Below are positions 10,103 through 19,070 of a DNA stretch of 42,855 nucleotides, piece by piece. Numbering within the stretch: the first letter of the stretch is position 1; each line of letters opens with the position of its first letter. Origin of the DNA: Candidatus Kapaibacterium sp. (GTDB lineage Bacteria > Bacteroidota > Ignavibacteria > Kapaibacteriales > UBA4661); the NCBI GenBank assembly GCA_004292595.1, contig RDXM01000100.1, positions 1 through 42,855 on the forward strand, given 5' to 3'. Under the pieces are notes generated by a model. It did not search any database. It was given only the letters and a program-made list of their open reading frames with translations, and was not told the origin of the DNA. A program made the position numbers and the translations under genes.

Positions 10103-10585
10103 GTGAAACCATCCTATTTCCTTGCTTTGAGTCTTGTTCTGCTGACAAGCTGCATCTATCCTTTTCCCACGCCACCCACGCTACCAGTACCACCACGTCC
10201 TCCACAGCCAGCATCCATTACGCCCGCTTTTGACGAAGCCAAGTTACTCAAAACATGGTGGTATGATTGGGTGCGGACAGGTTTGCTTTCCGATTCCTTC
10301 CGAAAGCTCTACGTTGCCGATGGGCAGCCGCTTCCGCCCGCACGAGGTAGAACGGGAATGACGTTTGAGAAGGGCGGAAAATACACGTACATTGGCATTG
10401 CCCCTGCCGACGGACCCTTGCCGTTTGATGGTTCGTGGAAGTGGATTTCGCCAACGCAGATTCACGTGCAGCATGAAGCAAAAATCTATCAAGGCGCGAA
10501 CTTTCCTGCCGTCAGCGATACGTTAGAGATTATTATGCTCTCGGATACGACGTTTATTGCGCGACATCGGCAATCAAGGTTTTAG
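10103..10585 (+). CDS. Small putative lipoprotein, function unknown
   Basis: A 160-residue protein beginning at GTG 10103. Residues 1-17 form a lipoprotein signal peptide ending in the lipobox LTSC, so Cys17 would be lipidated after cleavage. A proline-rich linker (about 18-37) follows. The rest contains tryptophan pairs and a pattern (GRTGMTFEKGGKYTY, then GSWKWISPTQI) like the lipocalin-like 'calycin' lipoproteins common in Bacteroidota, in which beta strands score how far a property departs from a threshold. I do not recognise an exact family. Its stop codon overlaps the stop of the convergent thioredoxin-fold gene. No other in-frame start precedes the hydrophobic segment. Confidence 0.7.
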   Translation: MKPSYFLALSLVLLTSCIYPFPTPPTLPVPPRPPQPASITPAFDEAKLLKTWWYDWVRTGLLSDSFRKLYVADGQPLPPARGRTGMTFEKGGKYTYIGIAPADGPLPFDGSWKWISPTQIHVQHEAKIYQGANFPAVSDTLEIIMLSDTTFIARHRQSRF

Positions 10586-11148
10586 CTTTTCCACTTGATA
10601 TTACACCCAATACTCGGCTTCTGGTCTGGGTTTGGGGGCATTCCTGCTAAAATTGCCTCCAGAGCAGCGCGAAGGTCGTTTCCTGTGGGAGCGATGGTAT
10701 TTTTTGGGCGAGAATCATCGAACTGACCACGATAAACGCAGCGCAAATCCTTATCGAAAATGAAAAAATCTGGCGTACACGCAGCATCGTAAGCGCGAGC
10801 TACGTCTTGCGATGCGTCGTAGAGGTAGGGAAACGTGTAGCCATGCGCCTTTGCGTGGAGCGTCATTTTGTGCGGTGCGTCGTCGGGATACTGCACAGCA
10901 TCATTCGAGCTGATGCCGACAAAGGAAATACCTTGTGGGGAATAGTCTTCCACACACCGCACCAATGCTGAGGTGAGGTGTAAAACATATGGACAATGAT
11001 TGCAGAGAAACATTACGACCGTTGCGTGCTTGGAGCGGAGGTCTTCGAGGCTGATAAAGCGTCCAAGACTGTGGGCTTGCGTGTCGGGGAGCGAGAAATT
11101 TGGTGCGATTGTGCCAAGTGGCATCATGCGCGAGGGAGTAGCTGCCAT
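10582..11148 (-). CDS. Thioredoxin-fold (AhpC/TSA-type) family protein with CNHC motif
   Basis: A protein of 188 residues, using the ATG at 11148 (MAATPSRM); an upstream in-frame ATG at 11184 would add 12 residues unlike the family. GGAAA lies just before the chosen ATG. It has the peroxiredoxin/thioredoxin-like opening LGTIAPNFSLPDT, a strand ending in the redox motif C49-N-H-C52-P-Y-V, then ISFVGISSNDAVQYPDD and the FIFDKDLRCVYRGQFDD strand with its preceding cis-proline region CTPDF. Members of this family are usually annotated as thioredoxin-family or redoxin proteins. They are presumed cytoplasmic disulfide reductases or peroxidases; the substrate is unknown. There is no signal peptide. 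It is convergent with the small lipoprotein gene, their stop codons overlapping. Confidence 0.88.
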   Translation of the reverse strand: MAATPSRMMPLGTIAPNFSLPDTQAHSLGRFISLEDLRSKHATVVMFLCNHCPYVLHLTSALVRCVEDYSPQGISFVGISSNDAVQYPDDAPHKMTLHAKAHGYTFPYLYDASQDVARAYDAACTPDFFIFDKDLRCVYRGQFDDSRPKNTIAPTGNDLRAALEAILAGMPPNPDQKPSIGCNIKWKS

Positions 11149-11270
11149 ATTTTTCCAGAATTTCAAGAATGAAAAAAAATTCACGAAAACTTCAAAAATG
11201 CTATGCCGAAGGTTTGTAGAAATAGTTCTACTGTGGTAAATTACGAGATATTTTTGTCAAAGTATATGCT

Positions 11271-11294
11271 CTTGTAGCATTACTTGTAGCATTA
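11271..11294. repeat. 12-bp tandem repeat upstream of chemoreceptor
   Basis: CTTGTAGCATTA is repeated twice head to tail, 42 bases before the ATG of the chemoreceptor gene. A TAnnTTTG-like box (TATTTTTG, 11249-11256) lies just upstream, without a clear TTTG partner at the expected distance. Confidence 0.7.
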
Positions 11295-11336
11295 CTTTTT
11301 TGTTTGTTCTCGTGCTTATTGAGACTGGATGTTTGT

Positions 11337-13103
11337 ATGAAAAATTCTCGTACGCTGTTTATTGAACGATTTGTACCAGAACATTTGTGTGCCGACAGCG
11401 ACACATTTCGGCGGGCAAAATTACTCGTAAGCATAGCACTTATCACGGTCGGAACGTGTCCAGTGCTGGCATTTTCCTACTTTTTTCAAAAGCATTATTG
11501 GGCAATCGTCTTTCTGCTCATCGCATCGGTGGTTGCTTCGGGAATACCGTTCTTATTTCGTGCCACATCATCACAAAAAATCACTGTTTATGCTCTGTGT
11601 ACTTTGATTTACGCCGTTTTAAATTCGCTCACCTTTACCACAAACGGCTTGCAATCAACTGCTTTTCAGTGGATGGCAATTATTCCGCTTGTTGCGGGAC
11701 TCACTCTCGACCGACGCGCCATGACGATTTGGGCGATAATTAGCGGTGCGACTGCGCTTGCCTATTACATTACGTCGCTCTCTGGATTTGTTTTTATCAA
11801 TAAAATTCCGCCCCAAGGCTTGATTCGCTCAGAATTTGTTGCTGTATCGGCTCTGGTCTTGGTTCTCATGCTGATTGTCCGTATGTTTGAATCTGGGCGC
11901 GAGCGAGCCTTTGCTGCCGTTCAAGCGATGAATGCACAAGCAGAAGAGTTGAACAAGAGTTTGCGCAAGGCACAAACAATGCTTGAGCGCGAAAAACGCA
12001 AGGTGGAAGATATGGCGTACGAAACCAACAAACACAATGAATATCTTGCTCACACGATAGATGATATGCTGGAGGCAATGCAGCGATTTTCCAACGGCGA
12101 CCTCACGGTAAAATTTGAAGTCGTCGGCAATGATAGTATTTCTCGGCTCTTTGTGGCATTCAACAACGCGATTGATAGCATTCGCGGCTTGACGATAAAA
12201 GTGGTCGAAACCGTACAAGCGACTGCCAGTGCGGGCTTGGAGATTTCCAGCAGCACAGAAGAAATGTCGGACACGGCAACAAATCAAGCGGGGCAGATTT
12301 CTGGTATTGCAAGCGTGATTGAACGCATTGCGCAGCACGTCCAGCACAACGCCCAAACCGCACAGGAATTTGCCAGCAAAGCCGAGCGTACCGCTCTTGA
12401 TTCTGAGCGCAATGCAGGGCTTGTGCAGCAAGCAATTACGGGGATGCAGCGTATTGAAGAGGTCGTAACAACCTCAGCGAAAACGATGGAAGAGCTTGGA
12501 AATAGCAGCAATCAAATTGGTGAAATTGTGCAGGTCATTAACGAAATTGCCGACCAAACGAACCTGCTCGCGCTCAATGCGGCGATTGAAGCTGCCCGCG
12601 CAGGCGAGCAGGGACGAGGCTTTGCGGTTGTTGCCGATGAAGTGCGCAAACTCGCCGAGCGCACCACGCAAGCCACAAAAGAAATTGCCGCAATGATTAC
12701 GAAAATCCAACGCGAAACCACGCAAGCCGTAACCGTGATTCGCAAAGGAACAGGCGAAGTTGCTGAAGGAAAACAGCTAGTGATGCAGACTGGCTCTGCG
12801 CTGGAAGCATTTATGACCAATGCAAAAGAAGCGGCGCACGTGTATTCGGGCGTTGCGGAGGCAAGCAGCGAGCAAGCACGTGAAATCAATGAACTTGCCG
12901 AAACGATTGAAGCAGTCAATTCAATGATTAACCAATCAGCAATGGGTTCGGAGCATATTGCCTTTGCTGTGAATGATTTGGGACAGCTTACCGAGCGTCT
13001 CCAAGTGCTTGTAAGCCGCTTCAAAACTGACCGTACTGTCCTAACAATGTCCACCGCACCACCCAAATATAATAAAAATTGGCGCAAGTTCTTACAGGAA
13101 TAA
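11337..13103 (+). CDS. Methyl-accepting chemotaxis protein with six-helix membrane domain
   Basis: 588 residues from ATG 11337. This start, rather than TTG 11304, aligns with the neighbouring paralogue (both begin MK, then RFVP, then FRRAKLLVS). Six hydrophobic helices span about residues 28-185 with only short loops, so it has no large extracytoplasmic ligand domain; it may sense a membrane-borne or intracellular cue. A coiled coil (about 190-235) leads to a HAMP-like segment around [10 protein letters not shown] (235-290), then the kinase-control domain (about 300-560). The hairpin tip has [20 protein letters not shown] and [18 protein letters not shown]. The tail ends [15 protein letters not shown] matches the pattern of the enterobacterial CheR/CheB-tethering pentapeptide (NWETF). 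It is followed 146 bases later by its paralogue, which suggests tandem duplication. Confidence 0.94.
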   Translation: MKNSRTLFIERFVPEHLCADSDTFRRAKLLVSIALITVGTCPVLAFSYFFQKHYWAIVFLLIASVVASGIPFLFRATSSQKITVYALCTLIYAVLNSLTFTTNGLQSTAFQWMAIIPLVAGLTLDRRAMTIWAIISGATALAYYITSLSGFVFINKIPPQGLIRSEFVAVSALVLVLMLIVRMFESGRERAFAAVQAMNAQAEELNKSLRKAQTMLEREKRKVEDMAYETNKHNEYLAHTIDDMLEAMQRFSNGDLTVKFEVVGNDSISRLFVAFNNAIDSIRGLTIKVVETVQATASAGLEISSSTEEMSDTATNQAGQISGIASVIERIAQHVQHNAQTAQEFASKAERTALDSERNAGLVQQAITGMQRIEEVVTTSAKTMEELGNSSNQIGEIVQVINEIADQTNLLALNAAIEAARAGEQGRGFAVVADEVRKLAERTTQATKEIAAMITKIQRETTQAVTVIRKGTGEVAEGKQLVMQTGSALEAFMTNAKEAAHVYSGVAEASSEQAREINELAETIEAVNSMINQSAMGSEHIAFAVNDLGQLTERLQVLVSRFKTDRTVLTMSTAPPKYNKNWRKFLQE

Positions 13104-13249
13104 TGCGCTTTATTCGTCTAGTGTGTTGTCGCGTATCGGCAAAGTTTGCATTCGTCGTGAAAAATGATTGATTGCAAGCGAGTGTGTTTGGTTCAAAAAA
13201 TTGTAAATAACGTCCTCCTGTTTCATTTCACGTTTTTGTGTGTTCCGCT

Positions 13250-15022
13250 ATGAAGAAGTTCCAAGATTTTGTTCTTCGTTTTGTTCCATCGGAGTTTGAG
13301 GCAGACTACGATATGTTTCGCCGTGCAAAATTGCTGGTGAGCATATGCCTTATTACAGCGATGACGTGTCCGATAGTGTCTATTTCGTATTTGCTGTACG
13401 GGCATTATTTGGCAATTCTCTTTTTGGCAATCAGCACGGTGTGCTTTTTTATGCTGCCAGTCTTGCTGCGCACCTCACGGAATCTGACGCTTGCAGGGCA
13501 TTTGCTCTGTGCGTTTTCGTTCTCTATGTTACACTCGCTCATTCTCACAACGAATGGCTTGCGCTCGACGGTATTCCAGTGGACGGCGGTCATTCCGCTT
13601 TTTGCCGCGCTCACCTTGTCCAAACGCCAAATGTTTCAATGGCTTGCCGTAACGGTTGTGGTTGCCTTGGGCTATTTTATTGCGGGGCAGAAAGGCGTTC
13701 ATTTTATGAACGGTGTGCCAGAGCAAAGTATGCTGCGTTCGGAGTTTGTCGCTTTGTCGGTGTTAGCTGTGGTGCTGGCGTTGGTGGCAAATATGTTTGA
13801 AAGTGGTCGGCAAGAAGCATTTGCCAATCTCGAACAACGCAACAAGGAAGCCGATGACCTCAACAAAGGCTTGGTAAGCATGAAGTCTGCGCTGGAGCGG
13901 GAAAAAGTGAAAGTGGAAGAAATGGTTGCTGAATCGGAAGAGTTGAACTCGTACCTTGCTGGCAGCATGGAACATATGTTGGAGGCGGTTCACCGCTTCG
14001 CAAGCGGCGATTTGACGGTGCGTTTCCATGTGGAAAAAGAAGACGACATCGGAAAAATTTTCCTTGCCTTCAATAGCGCAATAGACAATATGCGTTCCAC
14101 GATTATTCGCGTTGTGGAAAACGTTGAAGCAACCGCAGGAGCGAGTGCGCAGATTTCCGTCAACACCGAGCATATTTCAGCAGCATCGCGGGAACAAGCG
14201 CAGGGAATTATGGGTGCTGCCTCAGCGATAGAAGATTTTGCGACACAAATGCAAGAAACATCAAAGAAAGCTACGGAATTTGCCACAAATGCCCGCAAAA
14301 CTGCATTGGAAACCCAAGCAAGCTCGGGCGTAGTGAATCAGACTATCGAAGGAATGAATAAAATTGATGAGGTTGTGCAGCGCTCTGCCGCAACGGTGGA
14401 AGATTTGGGCGTGAGTAGCAATCAAATCGGTGAAATTATTCAAGTTATTGATGAAATTGCCGACCAAACAAATCTTCTGGCACTGAACGCCGCGATTGAA
14501 GCTGCCCGCGCAGGCGAGCAAGGACGCGGCTTTGCTGTCGTTGCCGACGAAGTGCGCAAACTCGCCGAGCGCACTACAAAAGCCACGAAAGAAATTGCGG
14601 CAATGATTACGAAAATTCAGCGCGATACGCAAGGCGCAGTCCACGTGATTCGGCAGGGAACATCAGAGGTGCAGAAGGGAAAAGGACTCGTCGGGAAAAC
14701 AGGTATTGCGATTGAATCCGCCATGAAAGCCGCAATGAAATCTGCCGAAACCTACGGACAAATTGCCCAAACGAACAAAACGCAATCCTCAGAAATGAGC
14801 GAGCTTTCGGAACATATGAACATCATCACGGGAACCGTGCGCGAGACTGCAAACGGCGTGGAGCAAATCGCCGAAGCCGCTCGCAGTCTGAATGCGCTCG
14901 CCGAACACCTGAACTCACTCGTAGGAACATTCCGCATTGATAATCGCACTATTTTACAGATTACCGCCGCACCGAAGCATAATAAAAATTGGCGAGAATT
15001 TGCGGCGAAAGAGTTGGACTAA
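13250..15022 (+). CDS. Methyl-accepting chemotaxis protein, paralogue of the preceding gene
   Basis: 590 residues from ATG 13250; an in-frame GTG at 13238 adds only four residues. The layout is the same as in the upstream paralogue: [20 protein letters not shown], six membrane helices to about residue 185, a coiled coil, a GDL-containing HAMP-like segment ([10 protein letters not shown]) and a full signalling domain. The tip matches almost residue for residue ([20 protein letters not shown]). The membrane part is more diverged than the tip, as expected if the two receptors sense different cues through the same CheA. The C-terminus ends [13 protein letters not shown], again with an NWxxF motif. 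The carotenoid hydroxylase gene begins 41 bases after the stop and may be cotranscribed. Confidence 0.94.
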   Translation: MKKFQDFVLRFVPSEFEADYDMFRRAKLLVSICLITAMTCPIVSISYLLYGHYLAILFLAISTVCFFMLPVLLRTSRNLTLAGHLLCAFSFSMLHSLILTTNGLRSTVFQWTAVIPLFAALTLSKRQMFQWLAVTVVVALGYFIAGQKGVHFMNGVPEQSMLRSEFVALSVLAVVLALVANMFESGRQEAFANLEQRNKEADDLNKGLVSMKSALEREKVKVEEMVAESEELNSYLAGSMEHMLEAVHRFASGDLTVRFHVEKEDDIGKIFLAFNSAIDNMRSTIIRVVENVEATAGASAQISVNTEHISAASREQAQGIMGAASAIEDFATQMQETSKKATEFATNARKTALETQASSGVVNQTIEGMNKIDEVVQRSAATVEDLGVSSNQIGEIIQVIDEIADQTNLLALNAAIEAARAGEQGRGFAVVADEVRKLAERTTKATKEIAAMITKIQRDTQGAVHVIRQGTSEVQKGKGLVGKTGIAIESAMKAAMKSAETYGQIAQTNKTQSSEMSELSEHMNIITGTVRETANGVEQIAEAARSLNALAEHLNSLVGTFRIDNRTILQITAAPKHNKNWREFAAKELD

Positions 15023-15063
15023 AACCGTAAACGATGAGAAGTTACCAAGAAAGGATTGACGCA

Positions 15064-15519
15064 ATGAATTGGTCTGAACTAGGCATAAACACAACGATTT
15101 TGATAGCCGCATTCGCTGGTATGGAGCTGTTTAGCGGCTTCTTCCATAAGTACATCATGCACGGCGTACTGTGGCGCATCCACAAGACGCACCACGTTCA
15201 CGGAAAAGGTTTTTTTGAATTAAACGATATTTTCTCGCTTAGTTTTGGTGCGATTGCCACGCTGCTTTTTGTTCTGGGAATGCCAACGCTGGATTGGCGG
15301 TTTTGGGCAGGATGCGGTATTATCTGCTACGGCGCGGTGTATTTTGTGGTGCATGACGTATTTATCCACCGCCGTGTGAAATGGATTGAGCAATCAAATA
15401 TTTCCTACCTGCAAGCCCTCCGTCGCGCCCACAAGGCTCACCACTCCTACATCGAAAGCAATCCAGGCGAAGAATATGGTTTGCTCTGGATTGGCAAAAA
15501 ATACTGGAAAAAATCCTAG
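15064..15519 (+). CDS. crtZ: Beta-carotene hydroxylase (CrtZ-like)
   Basis: A 151-residue membrane di-iron hydroxylase of the fatty acid hydroxylase/sterol desaturase superfamily. Four histidine clusters are present in order: HKYIMHG, HKTHHVHG, HDVFIHRR and HKAHH. These match CrtZ, which adds hydroxyls to the beta-ionone rings of carotenoids to give zeaxanthin-type products. Hydrophobic helices lie between the clusters. ATG 15064 is preferred because AAGGA lies eight bases upstream and family members begin near MNW; an in-frame ATG at 15034 would add ten residues. It sits 41 bases behind a chemoreceptor gene and ahead of a universal stress protein gene, with no other carotenoid gene in the window, so the rest of the pathway must be elsewhere. 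Substrate ring type cannot be read from sequence. Confidence 0.88.
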   Translation: MNWSELGINTTILIAAFAGMELFSGFFHKYIMHGVLWRIHKTHHVHGKGFFELNDIFSLSFGAIATLLFVLGMPTLDWRFWAGCGIICYGAVYFVVHDVFIHRRVKWIEQSNISYLQALRRAHKAHHSYIESNPGEEYGLLWIGKKYWKKS

Positions 15520-15531
15520 AAAGCCCCACAT

Positions 15532-15568
15532 AACCAAGCTCCACGCAACTAAGCTCCACGCAACCAAT
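15532..15568. repeat. 15-bp tandem repeat
   Basis: AACCAAGCTCCACGC and AACTAAGCTCCACGC stand head to tail and are followed by AACCAAT, the start of a third unit. They fill the short gap between the crtZ-like gene and the universal stress protein gene. No coding or terminator role is evident. Confidence 0.8.
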
Positions 15569-15579
15569 AACCAAACCCC

Positions 15580-16029
15580 ATGCTTACACAAAACGCTCAC
15601 ATCCTCGTCCCAACAGACTTTTCTGTTCCTTCGCGCCACGCGCTGGAATATGCGGAAACGCTTGCGAAAGCCTTTAACGCCACGCTGCATCTGGCGCACG
15701 TGATTCAAGAAATTGAATACACCGAAGAATGGGGAAATGTCTATACGAAATTAAAGGAAATAGGAGACTTGGTCGAAGGGCAATCACGCGAGAAAATAAG
15801 CGCGATTCAGGCTGATTTGACAGCAAAAGGGATTGCGTCGGAATGCGTCATTGCGCATGGTCGCCCTGATGTTTTTTTAGCAGAATACGCCGAAAAGCAT
15901 GGTATTTCCTTGATTATCATTGGCACAAGCGGCAAGCGCGGTGTGGAACATTTTATTTTGGGGAGCACCACTGAGCGGCTTTTGCGCTCTGCGCCGTGTC
16001 CAGTGCTTGCGGTACGAGTGAAAAAATAG
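15580..16029 (+). CDS. Universal stress protein (UspA family)
   Basis: 149 residues, the usual length of a single-domain Usp. It opens with the strand ILVPTDFSVPSRHALEYA, whose Asp contacts the nucleotide in ATP-binding members. It ends with GTSGKRGVEHFILGSTTERL and then CPVLAVRVKK, matching the ATP-binding pattern G-x2-G-x9-G-S/T of MJ0577-type Usps. It is therefore likely a cytoplasmic nucleotide-binding dimer that responds to stress or energy state; the partner is unknown. It lies 60 bases downstream of the crtZ-like gene on the same strand, with a small tandem repeat between them, and may be its operon partner. A nested inverted repeat (16034-16144) follows directly and could end transcription. 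Confidence 0.93.
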   Translation: MLTQNAHILVPTDFSVPSRHALEYAETLAKAFNATLHLAHVIQEIEYTEEWGNVYTKLKEIGDLVEGQSREKISAIQADLTAKGIASECVIAHGRPDVFLAEYAEKHGISLIIIGTSGKRGVEHFILGSTTERLLRSAPCPVLAVRVKK

Positions 16030-16033
16030 TTTT

Positions 16034-16144
16034 AGGACTTGCGCAAAATATGTGGAGTGCGGAATTTATTCCGCATATTTGCTGGCTTCTGGTGTGATTG
16101 CGGAATAAATTCCGCACTCCAGTATACTCATTTGCGAAAGTCCT
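16034..16144. repeat. Nested inverted-repeat element
   Basis: Inner arms 16053-16075 and 16099-16121 are perfect 23-bp reverse complements (TGGAGTGCGGAATTTATTCCGCA), and each arm holds its own small palindrome, TGCGGAATTTATTCCGCA. Outer arms AGGACTTGCGCAAA (16034) and the reverse complement of AGGACTTTCGCAAA (ending 16144) bracket them with one mismatch. The right outer arm recurs alone near 42481-42501. The element lies between the Usp gene and the P-type ATPase gene and has no coding capacity. Confidence 0.85.
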
Positions 16145-16224
16145 ACGTTTTTTGAATAACATTAAATGCCTACAATGTTCGTCATTACTGGGGTCGGTGT
16201 TTTTCTCACCAATTTATTACTACC

Positions 16225-18966
16225 ATGAATATCCATGCAAAACCGCTTAACAACGTCGTGCAAGACTTGAGCGCAAACACGACACGGGGATTAACAGAAG
16301 TAGAAGTCCAGAAAGCCCGTGAAAGCTACGGTTTTAACGAATTACCGCCACCGAAAGAAACGCCGATTTGGCTGCAATTTTTGCAGGAATTTAACGACCC
16401 AATCATGTACATCCTGATTGTGGCGGGCATTGTGAACGCACTCGTAGCAGAGCCGAAGGACGCGCTTGTGATTGCCTTCGTGGTGATTTTGAATACGGTC
16501 GTGGGATTTATTCAAGAGCGCCGCGCCGAAAGTGCGCTCCAATCCTTGAAGAAGCTGACTGCTCCAACGGCGCGGGTTGTTCGCAATGGGCAAATGGTGG
16601 AAATTCCCGCACGGGAACTGGTCTGCGGGGATATTTTGCTGGTGGAAAGCGGAACACGCATAGCCGCAGATGCGAGAGTCTATGAGGTTTCTACGCTGCA
16701 AGTGGATGAATCTATGCTGACGGGCGAATCGCTTGCTGTTACCAAAAAGCCTGATGCTGTGCTGGACGAACACGCTCCCATCGGCGACCGCATCAATATG
16801 CTCTTCGCAGGAACAATCGTGCAGCGCGGGCGCGGGAAAGCGATTGTTACAGGTACGGGGCTGATGACGGAGTTTAGTAAAATTTCGACGGAAATTCAAA
16901 ACGCGGATGAGAATGATTCGCCCTTGCAAGAGCGCTTGGAGGGATTTGGAAAATACCTCAGCATCGGCATTGTTGCTATTGTTGTGCTGATTTTTGTTGT
17001 TGGCTGGCTGCGTGGAAATTCGCCCCTTACGATGGCTCTGACTGCGATTGGTCTTGCCGTTTCCGCTATTCCTGAAGGCTTGCCGATGTCCGTCACCATC
17101 ACGCTTTCGATTGGTATGCGCCTCATGGCAAAGCGCAATGCGGTCATTCGGAAGTTGGTTGCCGTGGAAACATTGGGAAGTACGAATGTTATTTGTTCGG
17201 ACAAAACCGGAACGCTGACGCGCAATCAAATGACCACCGTAAAACTCTTCACAGGTGGTGCAGAGTGGAGCGTTTCGGGTACAGGCTACGACAAAAAAGG
17301 GGAAATTAAGGATAGCAATGGAAATGCCGCAAACACCGCACAAAATCTTGCCTTGCAATGGTTTTTGCGCACAGGACTGCTGTGTACTGAAACGCGCTTG
17401 AAAGATGCTGGAAACGATGCTCCCGCCTTTGAAATCGTTGGCGACCCAACCGAAGCCGCCTTGCTCGTATTGGCACATAAAGCGGGTGCGGATTCAGAAA
17501 GTGAGCGCGATGCTTGGCGCGTGTCGGTGGATTTGCCGTTTGAATCCGAGCGGCAATTTATGGGCGTAACGGCACAAAAAGGCGATAAACACTACATTCT
17601 CCTCAAAGGTTCGATGGAACGTCTCTTGGCACGCTCGCCGAAGATGATGGCGGCAGATGGCTCGTTACAGCCGATAGATGCGGAGCTTTTGCAACATCAA
17701 ACAGAAAAATTTGCCTCCGAAGGGCTTCGCGTCTTATTTTTGGCAATGAAAGAAGTATCACACGCACCAACAGAAGAAGAATTTGAAAATGCCCAAGATT
17801 TAGTCTTTGTCGGGCTTGCGGCGATTGTAGATCCAGCCCGTGCCGAAGCCCGCGACGCGATTGCCGAATGCCGCAACGCTGGAATCCGCGTGAAAATGAT
17901 TACGGGCGACCATGCAAAAACCGCACAGGCAATCGCCTACGACCTCCGTTTGGCGGGCGACGAAAAGCCCGACGTGTTGGCAGGACGTGAACTCGAAGCC
18001 ATGAGCGACGAAGAACTCTACAAGCGCGTGGAAACAACCGACGTGTACGCCCGCGTCTCACCGACGGACAAACTGCGCATTGTGAAGCAATTACAAAAAT
18101 ACAATCTTGTTGTTGCCATGACGGGCGACGGCGTGAACGACGCACCAGCACTGAAACAAGCAGACATCGGCATTGCAATGGGTTCGGGGACGGACGTTGC
18201 GAAGGATGTTTCGGGTATGGTGATAATGGATGATAATTTTGTGAGCATTGCAGCCGCCGTGCGGCGTGGGCGCGTGATTTTCTCGAACTTGCGGCATATT
18301 TTGATTTACATTTTGACCACAAGTTTGGGCGGCGTTTTGACGGTAGCAAGTTCGGTCTTTCTTGGAATCCCGCTTCCTGTCTTGCCTGCGCAGCTTCTGT
18401 GGATAAATCTCGTTACCGACGGCACATCCACGTTCCCGCTCGCCTTTGAGAAAGAACACGGCAACGTTATGAAGTACAAACCCCGCAAGCGTGATGAAGC
18501 CTTGCTTTCGCCGCGCATGATTGGACACATTATTTTTTGTGGTGTTTGTATGATGTTGGGAACGCTCGCTTTGTTTTATTACAATCTCAACATTTTGCAA
18601 TATCCGCTTGTGAAGGCGCAAACAGCCGCATTCTGTACGCTCGCACTGTTCCAAATCTGGAACGTTCAAAACTCGCGCTCGCTCGAACGCTCCCTGTTCT
18701 GGAATTTGCCAGGACGTCAAACAGGTGAGGATGTCGAAAAAATCAAATTCTCCGACAATTTGCCGCTTTTGGGCGTGATGGTCTTTGCAATGGTCATGCA
18801 AATTGGCGCAGTGGAAATTCCTTGGATTGATGGGCTTTTGGATACACCATACTCGCTTTCCATGCAAGACTGGACGCGGATTCTAGCCGTTTCGTTTTCC
18901 ATTATTGTTGTCGTGGAAATAGAGAAATTGGTTTTGGCGTTGAAAAATAAATTTGTTGGAAAATAA
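16225..18966 (+). CDS. P2-type cation-transporting ATPase (Ca2+/Mn2+ type, site II only)
   Basis: A 913-residue P-type ATPase of typical length with the cation-ATPase N-terminal domain (ANTTRGLTEVEVQKA). The actuator TGES is at 166-169, the phosphorylated Asp is D326 in DKTGT, the hinge is TGDGVND (633-639), and PEGLP in M4 starts at 283. Ten membrane helices are expected. Compared with SERCA, the site II ligands are kept: Glu in PEGLP (E284), and N728 and D732 in NLVTDG of M6. The M5 residues of site I are replaced, with Ser700 where SERCA has Asn768 and Gly703 where it has Glu771. Pumps with only site II (PMCA, SPCA) move one Ca2+, or Mn2+, per cycle, so an exporter of that kind is the best inference; Na+ or Mg2+ cannot be excluded. 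It stands alone, with an inverted-repeat element upstream. Confidence 0.93.
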   Translation: MNIHAKPLNNVVQDLSANTTRGLTEVEVQKARESYGFNELPPPKETPIWLQFLQEFNDPIMYILIVAGIVNALVAEPKDALVIAFVVILNTVVGFIQERRAESALQSLKKLTAPTARVVRNGQMVEIPARELVCGDILLVESGTRIAADARVYEVSTLQVDESMLTGESLAVTKKPDAVLDEHAPIGDRINMLFAGTIVQRGRGKAIVTGTGLMTEFSKISTEIQNADENDSPLQERLEGFGKYLSIGIVAIVVLIFVVGWLRGNSPLTMALTAIGLAVSAIPEGLPMSVTITLSIGMRLMAKRNAVIRKLVAVETLGSTNVICSDKTGTLTRNQMTTVKLFTGGAEWSVSGTGYDKKGEIKDSNGNAANTAQNLALQWFLRTGLLCTETRLKDAGNDAPAFEIVGDPTEAALLVLAHKAGADSESERDAWRVSVDLPFESERQFMGVTAQKGDKHYILLKGSMERLLARSPKMMAADGSLQPIDAELLQHQTEKFASEGLRVLFLAMKEVSHAPTEEEFENAQDLVFVGLAAIVDPARAEARDAIAECRNAGIRVKMITGDHAKTAQAIAYDLRLAGDEKPDVLAGRELEAMSDEELYKRVETTDVYARVSPTDKLRIVKQLQKYNLVVAMTGDGVNDAPALKQADIGIAMGSGTDVAKDVSGMVIMDDNFVSIAAAVRRGRVIFSNLRHILIYILTTSLGGVLTVASSVFLGIPLPVLPAQLLWINLVTDGTSTFPLAFEKEHGNVMKYKPRKRDEALLSPRMIGHIIFCGVCMMLGTLALFYYNLNILQYPLVKAQTAAFCTLALFQIWNVQNSRSLERSLFWNLPGRQTGEDVEKIKFSDNLPLLGVMVFAMVMQIGAVEIPWIDGLLDTPYSLSMQDWTRILAVSFSIIVVVEIEKLVLALKNKFVGK

Positions 18967-18984
18967 GCCAGAATTATTCCGTTG

Positions 18985-19015
18985 GGCGGCTGCTGCCATA
19001 AGAGCAGTAGCCGTC
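18985..19015. other. Hairpin between convergent genes
   Basis: GGCGGCTGCTGC pairs with GCAGTAGCCGTC (12 bp, two wobble pairs in the plus-strand RNA; loop of seven). It lies between the ends of the ATPase gene and the convergent alkC gene. No U-tract follows on the plus strand, so termination here is only possible. Confidence 0.4.
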
Positions 19016-19070
19016 AGGCAGGTATCGTGCTGGCAACCAATCCTGTCAGATTATCTCGTCTTGATATTCC

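Noticed and set aside
10097-10118. Lipoprotein gene start as a copy of the repeat at 10003-10022
   Set aside because: CCGTGAAACC is shared, but the similarity stops within about 20 bases and may be chance; the lipobox supports a real gene start.
16342-17478. Minus-strand open frame of 378 codons opposite the P-type ATPase
   Set aside because: Antisense to conserved ATPase motifs; no independent evidence for a product.
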